Shown here: one piece after another, positions 8,211 to 15,569 of the stretch | How the letters are laid out: each line of letters opens with the position of its first letter | Position numbering within the stretch: the stretch's first letter is position 1 | Origin: Clostridiales bacterium | GTDB taxonomy: Bacteria > Bacillota > Clostridia > Oscillospirales > CAG-272 | Assembly (NCBI GenBank): GCA_003523225.1 | Contig: DPGK01000033.1 | Location: forward strand, 15,771-63,077 | DNA length: 47,307 bases | Reading direction: 5' to 3' | Program-made: the position numbers and the translations under genes | Notes under the pieces: model-generated | Told to the model about the DNA's origin: nothing | The model's input: only the letters and a program-made list of their open reading frames with translations | The model's database searches: none

Positions 8211-9446
8211 TCAGCGGCAAGCGGAAAAGGCGTGCGCCCGTTCCAGCTCCCGCGCAAAGTAGGAGGAAACATAATCAACGTCGCCGTCGGAAAGACAGGT
8301 ATGAAGCGGCAGTGATATCTCATTTTCGTACTGCCGCCATGCAAACGGGTAATCCCCCATGCTGAAGCCGAGGTTTTTGTAAGCCGTAAGCATGGGCAGC
8401 GGCTTGTAGTGAACATTGCAGGCGACGCCCGCGTCTGCCATTCCGTCGATAATGCGGCGGCGGCAGGTGTCGTCGATTCCCGGCACGCGGACAAGATAAA
8501 GATGCAGGCTGGTATCCGCACCCGGCTCAAAATGCTCAAGCCGGCGGATACCGAGCGGCAGGAGCGCGCGGTCGTAACGCTTTACTATCTCACGGCGACG
8601 CCGCAAGAGAGCCGGGTATCTCTCGAGCTGTCCAAGTCCTACCGCGGCGTGGATGTCGGTCATATTGCACTTGTATCCCGGCATCATCACGTCATATTCC
8701 CACGCGCCGGGGCCGCTCTTGTGCCGCGCGTCCTTGCTCTGACCGTGCAGCGACATAAGCATATACTGCCGGTAAAGCTCGTCATCGTCAAGACCCGGGC
8801 GGGAAAGCCAGGTAACGGCGCCGCCCTCTCCGGTCGTCAGACATTTGACGGCGTGAAAGGAAAAGGTGGTAAAATCGGCAAAGCCCCCGCTCATCACACC
8901 GCCGCGCGAAGCGCCAAGTCCGTGAGCCGAGTCTGCGACCACTACCGGGCGGTCCCAAAGCATCTGCATATCCGTGCGGGGACGGTAAAGACCCTTTTTC
9001 GAATCAAGCACCGCAAAAATGCGGTCGTAATCGCAAAGCCTGCCGCCGATATCCACCGGAATGACCGCTTTCGTGCGCTCGGTAAGAGCGGCGGCAAGGG
9101 CGTCACAGTCCATTTCATAGCTTTCCGGAGCGCAATCGACCATAACGATGCGTGCGCCGACATGAGCAACTACCTCCGCAGTGGCGGTGTAGGTGTAAGC
9201 GGGAAGCACTACCTCGTCTCCCTCTCCCACACCGAGCAGCCGGAGCGTCAGCTCTGCGGCGGCAGTCTGTGAGGAAAGGCAAACCACACGTCTGCGTCCG
9301 AGATATGCGGCAAGACGGCGTTCAAACAGCTTGGTACGCTCACCGGTGGTTATCCAGCCGGAACGCAGCGCGCCGACTACCTCGCTTATCTCGGTATCCG
9401 AGATATCGGGAGGTGAAAAAGGAACGGTTTTTATTTCGGTATTCAT
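8211..9446 (-). CDS. DegT/DnrJ/EryC1/StrS-type PLP sugar aminotransferase
   Basis: A pyridoxal-phosphate enzyme of 411 residues that transaminates nucleotide-linked keto sugars. It begins with a typical FSPPDISDTEISEVVGALRS and TTG motif, has PAYTYTATAEVV, the PLP-contacting region VVADSAHGLGA, and FSFHAVKCLTTGEGGA with the Schiff-base lysine. The start is set at 9446, where AGGGA precedes an ATG and homology begins; an open frame of 90 further codons is noise. Its place just before the initiating sugar transferase suggests it makes the amino sugar at the reducing end of the surface glycan. Confidence 0.9.
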   Translation of the reverse strand: MNTEIKTVPFSPPDISDTEISEVVGALRSGWITTGERTKLFERRLAAYLGRRRVVCLSSQTAAAELTLRLLGVGEGDEVVLPAYTYTATAEVVAHVGARIVMVDCAPESYEMDCDALAAALTERTKAVIPVDIGGRLCDYDRIFAVLDSKKGLYRPRTDMQMLWDRPVVVADSAHGLGASRGGVMSGGFADFTTFSFHAVKCLTTGEGGAVTWLSRPGLDDDELYRQYMLMSLHGQSKDARHKSGPGAWEYDVMMPGYKCNMTDIHAAVGLGQLERYPALLRRRREIVKRYDRALLPLGIRRLEHFEPGADTSLHLYLVRVPGIDDTCRRRIIDGMADAGVACNVHYKPLPMLTAYKNLGFSMGDYPFAWRQYENEISLPLHTCLSDGDVDYVSSYFARELERAHAFSACR

Positions 9447-9540
9447 ATTTTCCCTGAACATGCGAAAGATTTTCTTTCTTAGTTTATACCGTTCGGAGAA
9501 AATATATACGAAACGAAGGTAATTCCGCTTGCGGGAGGGG

Positions 9541-10968
9541 TCAAGTATGCCGCCTGCGGGGCAAACCTCCGTCGGTACCGGAGCATACCTCCGCCATTGC
9601 AAACATAGCAACCACCATAAGCTCATACGGCACCGGAACGAACTCGCCGGGGTTGAAGCAGGACATGATAAGCACCGCAAGATAGCCAAGTCCCAGCGCG
9701 GCGGTGGAGCAGTCAAGTCTGCGCGTCACCGTAAGCATCCGCAAAAGCGCCTGAAAAAAGTACGCCGCCGTGCCAAAAATGCCAAGACTGCCGATAAGCT
9801 GGAGCGGCATCGAATGATACCAGTAAAACGCTCCCTTTTTGGGGGAATAGATATCGGTGTTCGCGGTGCTTCCCAGCCCCGCACCGAAAAGTGGGTTATC
9901 CCTGAATGCCTGAAGGGCGCGTCTTATCAGCCGGTATCTCGGCTCATCGCAGGTAATAAAGCCGCCGTTTCCAAGGTCAAAAAACCGTATGACCGCACAA
10001 ACCGCGGCAATTCCCACCGCCGCCGTGACCGCGGCAATGATAAGATTGCTCTTTTTCCGCGCCGGAGTCCCCGATGTAAGCACAAGGTAGACAAGCAAAA
10101 ATGGCAGCATAACGACGGCGCTTACAAGCCCGCCGCGTGAGCCTGAAATAAAAAGGCAGAAAAGCATCAGCACCTCGGCGACAAGGTGCAACCGTCTTTG
10201 GCGGGCAAAATAAAGGGGATAGGGCAACGCAAAAAGCAGAAAGGTTGAAAAATTGCTGTGCTGCTGAATTTCCGGAACCCGTCCGGATGACAGGATAACG
10301 TCAAACCTGATAAGGCAGTTCCAAAGCACCTCAAGACAGACGAACATCCCCATGGCGTACATGATCTCGGCAAATTTGGCAAATCTGTCGTACTCCACCT
10401 GCCGCTCAAGCTGGGAGCGCAGGGCAAGATACGCCACGATCATTCCAAAGCTCAGCGAGAGGGTGTAGTAAAGCGTCACCGGGGCAAAATATTCCTCCGC
10501 CGTGATGCTGCCAAGTCCCCCAAGCAGAACCGCCGCACCCACGGCGGCAATGCCCCATATACTGCTGCCGGCGCGAGGCGGCATCCGATAACGGATAAAG
10601 TGAAAGGCAAGCGAGAGCGCGGCGGGAATGGCAAGCCACCAGTATCCGATGAATACATCAAAGGAATTGTAGCAGTCGCAGGCAAAAACGCAAAGAATGA
10701 GAAAAGGACAGAAAACGGCGGTAATGTCGTCGCTGACGACAAGGATGACACATATGAGCAGCACAAAAAACACCACGCCTGCGACCTGCACGGACGCTAC
10801 GCGGGGTCCGTCATAAATGTCGGAGGGCGGAATGCCCAGCATCACCGAGCCCAGGACAAACACGGCAGATCCCAAAAGAATAAGTATCAGGAAAAACCGC
10901 CTGCTCAGCAGAAAACGCCGGACGTCCGACAAAGCTTTACCCATAGACATGACAGTGATCAAGCCCAC
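9541..10968 (-). CDS. O-antigen ligase-like membrane protein, first gene of the polysaccharide run
   Basis: A 475-residue polytopic membrane protein. Near the C-terminus it carries the ligase/polymerase signature: FGAGLGSTANTD, then WYHSMPLQLIGSLGIFG. It resembles Wzy/WaaL-type enzymes acting on lipid-linked glycans. Three closely spaced in-frame ATGs (10968, 10947, 10941) are possible starts and none has a good ribosome-binding site; the first is about 22-28 bases from the predicted transcription start. A gap of 94 bp separates it from the aminotransferase, the largest gap in the run, with no clear terminator or promoter in it. Confidence 0.78.
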   Translation of the reverse strand: MGLITVMSMGKALSDVRRFLLSRRFFLILILLGSAVFVLGSVMLGIPPSDIYDGPRVASVQVAGVVFFVLLICVILVVSDDITAVFCPFLILCVFACDCYNSFDVFIGYWWLAIPAALSLAFHFIRYRMPPRAGSSIWGIAAVGAAVLLGGLGSITAEEYFAPVTLYYTLSLSFGMIVAYLALRSQLERQVEYDRFAKFAEIMYAMGMFVCLEVLWNCLIRFDVILSSGRVPEIQQHSNFSTFLLFALPYPLYFARQRRLHLVAEVLMLFCLFISGSRGGLVSAVVMLPFLLVYLVLTSGTPARKKSNLIIAAVTAAVGIAAVCAVIRFFDLGNGGFITCDEPRYRLIRRALQAFRDNPLFGAGLGSTANTDIYSPKKGAFYWYHSMPLQLIGSLGIFGTAAYFFQALLRMLTVTRRLDCSTAALGLGYLAVLIMSCFNPGEFVPVPYELMVVAMFAMAEVCSGTDGGLPRRRHT

Positions 10969-10995
10969 ATCAGGCTGTTGGCGTTATGCGAAAAT

Positions 10996-11024
10996 ATTTT
11001 ATCATAAAAACCCCTTCAAGGCAA
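10996..11024 (-). promoter_or_regulatory. predicted sigma-A promoter for the polysaccharide-mnmG-rsmG run
   Basis: On the minus strand TTGCCT (11019-11024) and TAAAAT (10996-11001) are separated by exactly 17 bp, upstream of the first gene. No equally good promoter was seen inside the downstream run, so it may drive all eight genes, though mnmG and rsmG could have internal promoters that I did not recognise. Confidence 0.5.
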
Positions 11025-11119
11025 CGCTTTTTATAAAAAAGTTGAAAAACCGGACGCCCCTCACGCCTCGATCCGCCGCTGTTTTCCAGCTGCCCGCGCG
11101 GGAATAACGTCCAAGCTCT

Positions 11120-11171
11120 CCGGCATAGAATATTCCGGCAGGATATAATAAATCCGCCGGAAATATGCCGG
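11120..11171 (+). promoter_or_regulatory. inverted repeat bracketing the sigK leader
   Basis: Arms 11120-11127 (CCGGCATA) and 11164-11171 (TATGCCGG) pair, and inside them 11133-11139 pairs with 11156-11162. The loop contains TATAAT (11144-11149) and the 3' arm touches the GGGAGG ribosome-binding site. It could be an operator over the promoter or an RNA hairpin limiting sigK translation. A GCATA-like element 13-15 bases upstream of the TATAAT recalls sporulation sigma promoters, but the match is too loose to name the sigma factor. Confidence 0.45.
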
Positions 11172-11183
11172 GGAGGTCATTCA

Positions 11184-11867
11184 ATGCTTACATATCTTAT
11201 GAATATTTTCTCACGTTTTCTGCATCTTATGCTCGGAATCGGAACGCCGCGCGGTTTCCCTCCGCCGCTTTCCGCCGACGAGGAAAGAAAATGCTTCCGC
11301 CTTGCGGCGGCGGGGGATGCGGACGCGCGCGAGAAGCTGATAGTACACAATCTCAGGCTGGTATCTCACATCGTGCGGAAGTACTATTCCTCAAGCCGGA
11401 TGCAGGAGGATCTGGTTTCTGTCGGCTCGCTGGGACTTATCAAGGCGGTAGACAGCTTCGACATTGAAAACGGCGCCCGCTTTGCCACCTATGCGGCTAA
11501 ATGTATTCAGAATGAAATACTCATGTATTTCCGCCAGCAGAGGAAGCTGCAGGCGGAGGTCTCGATAAACGACGCCATTGACGTTGACCGCGACGGGAAT
11601 CCGCTGACCTACATTGATGTGATAAGCTGCGAGGAAAATCTTGCGGATGATCTTGACCTGCGGCTCGACGGCGCGAAAGTCCGCACGTATGTCGATACGG
11701 TGCTCGGAGAGCGCGAACGCCAGATAGTCAAGCTCAGATACGGTCTTGACGGCAGGGACACGCTGACCCAGCGCGAGGTCGCGGCACTGCTCGGCATTTC
11801 CCGCTCATACGTCAGCCGCATTGAAAAATCCGCGCTTGAAAAGCTGCGCTCCGCGTTCGGAAGATAA
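11184..11867 (+). CDS. sigK: late mother-cell sporulation sigma factor SigK
   Basis: A sigma-70 family factor of 227 residues that closely follows sigma-K. It has a short N-terminal pro-like segment with a hydrophobic stretch, PPPLSADEERKCF, HNLRLVSHIVRKYY (region 2), ATYAAKCIQNEILMYFR, and region 4 with TQREVAALLGISRSYVSRIE. Sigma-K directs late spore coat and cortex transcription in the mother cell. The gene is continuous, so no skin-type element splits it as in B. subtilis or C. difficile. GGGAGG lies 7 bases before the ATG. It is monocistronic here, and its presence makes the organism a probable spore former. Confidence 0.93.
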   Translation: MLTYLMNIFSRFLHLMLGIGTPRGFPPPLSADEERKCFRLAAAGDADAREKLIVHNLRLVSHIVRKYYSSSRMQEDLVSVGSLGLIKAVDSFDIENGARFATYAAKCIQNEILMYFRQQRKLQAEVSINDAIDVDRDGNPLTYIDVISCEENLADDLDLRLDGAKVRTYVDTVLGERERQIVKLRYGLDGRDTLTQREVAALLGISRSYVSRIEKSALEKLRSAFGR

Positions 11868-11938
11868 AAGCCTGCCGAAGTCCTGCGGGCAAAGAGCTGG
11901 CAGACGACAAAAAAGTGCGGCATATATCCTTATTATAA

Positions 11939-11967
11939 TTGACTCTTTTGCGATTTTATAGTATAAT
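11939..11967 (+). promoter_or_regulatory. strong sigma-A promoter for the superoxide reductase gene
   Basis: TTGACT (11939-11944), 17-bp spacer, TATAAT (11962-11967), about 100 bases upstream of the start codon. Near-consensus elements suggest high basal transcription. Confidence 0.75.
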
Positions 11968-12068
11968 AAGAACAATAAAAAATCACCGGCATATAACATA
12001 CAAAGCATGTATGCCGGCACTCTGAAGGATAGCCCCCAGAAATCGGAAAAACAAAGGAGATCACAGGT

Positions 12069-12686
12069 ATGGAACAGAAATTTTACGTTTGTGAGCATTG
12101 CGGAAAGATAATGGCGCTTGTAAAGGACAGCCGCGCGCCGGTAATGTGTTGCGGTCAGAAAATGAAGGAGCTGCTTCCCGGAACGACCGAGGCAGCGTCG
12201 GAAAAGCATATTCCCGTTATCAGCGTTGAAAACAACAAGGTGACCGTAACCGTCGGCGAGGTCGAGCATCCCATGCTCCCCGAGCATTACATTGAATGGG
12301 TGTCTCTCGAGACAAAGCAGGGAAATCAAAGAAAATTGCTGAAGCCGGGCGACAAGCCGCAGGCGTACTTTGCCCTCTGCGAGGACGATGAGGTCGTAGC
12401 CGCATACGCCTTTTGCAATCTTCATAAGCTCTGGAAGGGAGAGCCGGAAAAGGTATGCGAGCTGGAGCCTGTCGATACCAAGGCAAACAAAAACTTTATC
12501 GTCTGCAAGTGCAATCAGGTCAGCTATTTTGATATTCTCGACCAGGTACACAAGCACAGCAATATGGATGATCTTCTCAAGGTCTTTGAGGATGTAAAGA
12601 ACACCACCCGCTGCTCCACCGGCTGCGGAGGCTGCTACGATAAGGTAATAGCCATTATTTCCGACGAAATAATGGGCAGTCACTGA
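12069..12686 (+). CDS. desulfoferrodoxin-type superoxide reductase with C-terminal BFD-like [2Fe-2S] domain
   Basis: The enzyme reduces superoxide to peroxide in anaerobes. Domain 1 (1-35) is a desulforedoxin-like iron site with C8, C11, C27 and C28. Domain 2 (40-130) is the superoxide reductase core: Glu45-Lys46 before the ligand H47, then H67, H73, C116 and H119, the complete His4-Cys iron set. Domain 3 (about 144-200) is unusual: CKC at 146-148 and CSTGCGGC at 182-189 in a BFD-like [2Fe-2S] fold, as in bacterioferritin-associated ferredoxin and NAD(P)H-dependent redox enzymes. It may supply electrons to the active site. Normal desulfoferrodoxins stop near residue 125-130. The start has AAAGGAG upstream and its own promoter. 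Confidence 0.92.
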   Translation: MEQKFYVCEHCGKIMALVKDSRAPVMCCGQKMKELLPGTTEAASEKHIPVISVENNKVTVTVGEVEHPMLPEHYIEWVSLETKQGNQRKLLKPGDKPQAYFALCEDDEVVAAYAFCNLHKLWKGEPEKVCELEPVDTKANKNFIVCKCNQVSYFDILDQVHKHSNMDDLLKVFEDVKNTTRCSTGCGGCYDKVIAIISDEIMGSH

Positions 12687-12735
12687 GGCGTACCGATACG
12701 CTGAATGCTGTATTACGGAGAATAAAAGCCATAAA

Positions 12736-12768
12736 CCCCGGCGTCTGCGCTTTTTGCAGCCGCCGGGG
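12736..12768 (+). terminator. GC-rich hairpin after the superoxide reductase gene
   Basis: CCCCGGCG pairs with CGCCGGGG, and inside them CTGC pairs with GCAG, around a T-rich loop. The T-tract after it is interrupted (CAATCATTTT), so it may be a weak terminator, possibly shared with the convergent AraC gene. Confidence 0.5.
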
Positions 12769-12901
12769 CAATCATTTTCACTGTCCTTCCCTCTGCACAT
12801 CCAATGCTGCCATCAAGGCGCAAAAGTGCCATTTCTCCATATTACAGTTCCATTCCTCTCTTTACAGGCGTATGGCGGGAAGATATAATAAAAAGTAAGC
12901 T

Positions 12902-13729
12902 TCAGGCATTTGTAAAGCATCTGCGGTATTCGGTCGGCGACATTCCGACGCACTGGTGAAACATCTTTGAAAACCAAAGGCTGTCAGCATATCCCACCGA
13001 CGCCGCCACCTCGGTGACGTTGAGAGAAAGATCGCGCAGCAGCGCCTGCGCATGGTCGATCCTTGTCCGCACCAGATACTGCTGCGGCGAAATACCCATC
13101 TCTTTTGCAAATATGTTGGAAAGATAATGCCTGTCTATACCGATAAAGGCTGCTATATCCGCCACGCGAAGCTCGCGGTGATAAAAATTATTCTTTATAT
13201 ACTGAACTGCCATTGAAACATACTGCTGACTGCCTGTCTTTGTATGCAGTCCCTCATGGCGGCTCTGCGTCATATGGTACGAAAGCAGTATGTGAAACCA
13301 ACCAAGCAGATATTCTGCGGCGGCTGTAGCCGGCGGCTGTTCGGCTACGATCTGTGAGATCCATTTTTCTGTTTTATCCGCCCAGCCGTACTCAAAAACG
13401 TGATTACGGGCAGTGATATTTGCGGCGGCAAGCTGCTCCTCTGCTTTTTCTCCGGCAAAGGATATCCACGCGTACCGCATAGGATCCTTCTCGTCGCTGT
13501 GGTATTCATGCTTTTGATTCGGGCATATCAGAATACCGCAGCGTCCGTCAAGCGGCTGCCCGCAAAAGCTTCCGCGACCGGACAGAACGTAAAGCAGGAT
13601 ATATTTATTCCGCACACAGGGTCCGACCTGTTTTCCCGGCACCGTCTGCTCGTATCCTATCGACAGCACGGAAAGAGCATTGTCCGGTCTTGGCAGGTTG
13701 TTGATTATCCGTCGTTGAAATGCTTGCAT
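12902..13729 (-). CDS. AraC-family transcriptional regulator
   Basis: A 275-residue regulator with an N-terminal cupin-like ligand domain (about 25-110; YILLYVLSGRGSF and CPNQKHEYHSD) and a C-terminal AraC double helix-turn-helix (about 170-270), with RVADIAAFIGIDRHYLSNIF and VTEVAASVGYADSLWFSKMF followed by GMSPTEYRR. This architecture is typical of carbohydrate-responsive activators such as MsmR/RafR. It is divergent from the glycoside hydrolase gene at 13849 and probably controls it and the following solute-binding protein. AAAGGAGG lies before the ATG. The inducer is unknown, but an alpha-galactoside is a reasonable guess from the neighbour. Confidence 0.92.
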   Translation of the reverse strand: MQAFQRRIINNLPRPDNALSVLSIGYEQTVPGKQVGPCVRNKYILLYVLSGRGSFCGQPLDGRCGILICPNQKHEYHSDEKDPMRYAWISFAGEKAEEQLAAANITARNHVFEYGWADKTEKWISQIVAEQPPATAAAEYLLGWFHILLSYHMTQSRHEGLHTKTGSQQYVSMAVQYIKNNFYHRELRVADIAAFIGIDRHYLSNIFAKEMGISPQQYLVRTRIDHAQALLRDLSLNVTEVAASVGYADSLWFSKMFHQCVGMSPTEYRRCFTNA

Positions 13730-13756
13730 AATGATCCTCCTTTTGCGTCTGCTTTC

Positions 13757-13785
13757 ATTTTACTATACTTTCCCGCCTGCGTCAA
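13757..13785 (-). promoter_or_regulatory. promoter of the AraC-type regulator gene
   Basis: Minus-strand TTGACG (13780-13785) and TAAAAT (13757-13762) with a 17-bp spacer, 27 bases ahead of the start codon. It lies in the 119-bp divergent region shared with the glycoside hydrolase, so the regulator's operator is expected here too. Confidence 0.65.
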
Positions 13786-13848
13786 GCAGTAAGCGGCAAT
13801 TCATATCTTTGCATCAGGAATACACATCAAAAAAAGAAAGGAAAAACC

Positions 13849-15459
13849 ATGCAGATCATTCCAGACTCCGGCAGACCCTCGGGCAGCTACTGGTGCTCAT
13901 GGCGCACACAGCGTCTCTCCGTCTCGGATTCAATTATCCGTTCCAAGCTCCAGGAAAGGGGATATCACAGTTTATACGACCGCTCATTGCGCGAGACCAT
14001 AAGCGACGAATGGCTTTTCGGCTCTCCCGGTGTAGTGAGCAACTATATGGAGCGCATTCGCGGCGACCTTATCGTCCTGCTCGACGACGGATGGGATATT
14101 CCGCTTGAGCGGAATGATGACCGCAGCTACAGCGAATTCGGCTCACTTGAGGCAAATCCCCGCCGTTTTCCGTACGGGGACACGCCAAAGGAAAGGCTTG
14201 CCGTCATCTCCGACAAGGTAAAGTCGCTCGGATATGCCGGGCTTGGGCTGTGGATACCTTTGCAGGCGGTCGGCGAACGCAAAAACGAGCTTCTGCCGCT
14301 TGAGGAGTTTACAGAATACTGGGCAGAACGGGCGCGCTGGTGTCAGTATGCCGGAGTACGTTACGTAAAAGTGGACTGGGGCTTCCACAACAACAACCGC
14401 CTCGGTAACAACAAAGCCGCCTTTGACCATTGCGTTTCATACCGCACAGGCCTTACCCGCGCGTTCCGCGAAAACGCGCCCGACGTCATGATGGAGCATA
14501 CCATGGTTCAAGGCACCTTTTTCACCCCGCTTGACAATGACGGCTCCGACTTTGTAAACCGTCTTACCGATATTTCGGATGTATACAGGCTTTACGACAT
14601 CTCCCCCTCGTTCAATACCGTTACAACGCTGGCGCGCGCGGCGGAGATCATGGCGCTTCACACCTCCGGGTGCGGTGACGGCTGCCTTGTAAATACCGGA
14701 GAAGAACCGTACGTTGCCGCAACGCTCGGCATGACAATGGGCATGATGTCACATCCGTTCATTTCGGGAACTGCCCTGTCCGCACGCCCCGCCGGAATGG
14801 TCAACGGAATAATGCAGACCAGCCTTTTGCGCGCCGACTTTTACGATTACGACTGGTATGAGCGCGCCCTGCTCTGGCAGCGCATCTGCCCGCCCGTCCC
14901 GCTCGGCGGCTGCAAGGTAAATATTTCGGATAAAAAGCTGACCGACAGCTGGACTTTTTCGCGCGAACCGTACCCGTATTATCCTCAAAAGCTTATCGGC
15001 AGTACAATGACCCAGACCGCTCCGGCTGCCATTGCGCGCGGTACGCGCCTGCCGAAGGCTGTGTCCGACGGATATCTGCCGTATCTGACCGCATTTCAGC
15101 ACCCCACGTCCGCCGCATACGCCGTCGGTATGCTGGCGCGGACCGTCGACGGAGTCATGAACAATACCGTACCGCTTGCATCCGTTACCGCATATCCGGG
15201 GAACGCCGATCAGACCATCGGCATATTCGGTCCGTGCCGGCAGATCGACCTTGTTTTTGACACCCCCGTAGTCGACCGCCGCGTATTCCTCGGCGGTATG
15301 CTGGAAGCAGAAGCCGCCGACGTTACATCCGGAGTCAGCTTCCCCTCTACTAACGTCTTGCGCATTCCGGGCAGTCTGCTCGGAGAGGTCGGAATTACAG
15401 GTCAGTCGGCAGACGATTATTCAGAGCCTGCATCGGTCGTACGGCTGATCGGCGACTGA
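13849..15459 (+). CDS. clan GH-D-like glycoside hydrolase (alpha-galactosidase-like)
   Basis: A soluble 536-residue protein without signal peptide. Features of a GH27/GH36-type TIM barrel are visible: DDGW at 79-82, a strand ending GLGLWIP near 131-137, and YVKVDWG at 172-178, in which Asp176 fits the clan-D nucleophile. NRLTDISDVYRLYD further on is the likely acid/base region, followed by a beta-rich C-terminal part. Such enzymes cleave alpha-galactosides or related sugars. GAAAGGA precedes the ATG. Divergent from an AraC regulator and followed by a solute-binding lipoprotein, it fits a small sugar-use locus. Exact family and substrate are uncertain. Confidence 0.72.
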   Translation: MQIIPDSGRPSGSYWCSWRTQRLSVSDSIIRSKLQERGYHSLYDRSLRETISDEWLFGSPGVVSNYMERIRGDLIVLLDDGWDIPLERNDDRSYSEFGSLEANPRRFPYGDTPKERLAVISDKVKSLGYAGLGLWIPLQAVGERKNELLPLEEFTEYWAERARWCQYAGVRYVKVDWGFHNNNRLGNNKAAFDHCVSYRTGLTRAFRENAPDVMMEHTMVQGTFFTPLDNDGSDFVNRLTDISDVYRLYDISPSFNTVTTLARAAEIMALHTSGCGDGCLVNTGEEPYVAATLGMTMGMMSHPFISGTALSARPAGMVNGIMQTSLLRADFYDYDWYERALLWQRICPPVPLGGCKVNISDKKLTDSWTFSREPYPYYPQKLIGSTMTQTAPAAIARGTRLPKAVSDGYLPYLTAFQHPTSAAYAVGMLARTVDGVMNNTVPLASVTAYPGNADQTIGIFGPCRQIDLVFDTPVVDRRVFLGGMLEAEAADVTSGVSFPSTNVLRIPGSLLGEVGITGQSADDYSEPASVVRLIGD

Positions 15460-15569
15460 CGCCCCGCCACCGCATTCCCCGAAGCCTTTAATTACCGTTT
15501 CCCCGCGAGCCGATACTTCTTTGGCTCTGCATTAAAAAAAATTTCAGAATAACGAAAGGAACACCCGTC

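Noticed and set aside
11805..12800. 331-aa minus-strand ORF over the superoxide reductase gene
   Set aside because: It lies opposite a gene with complete catalytic residues, promoter and ribosome-binding site, and has no motif of its own.
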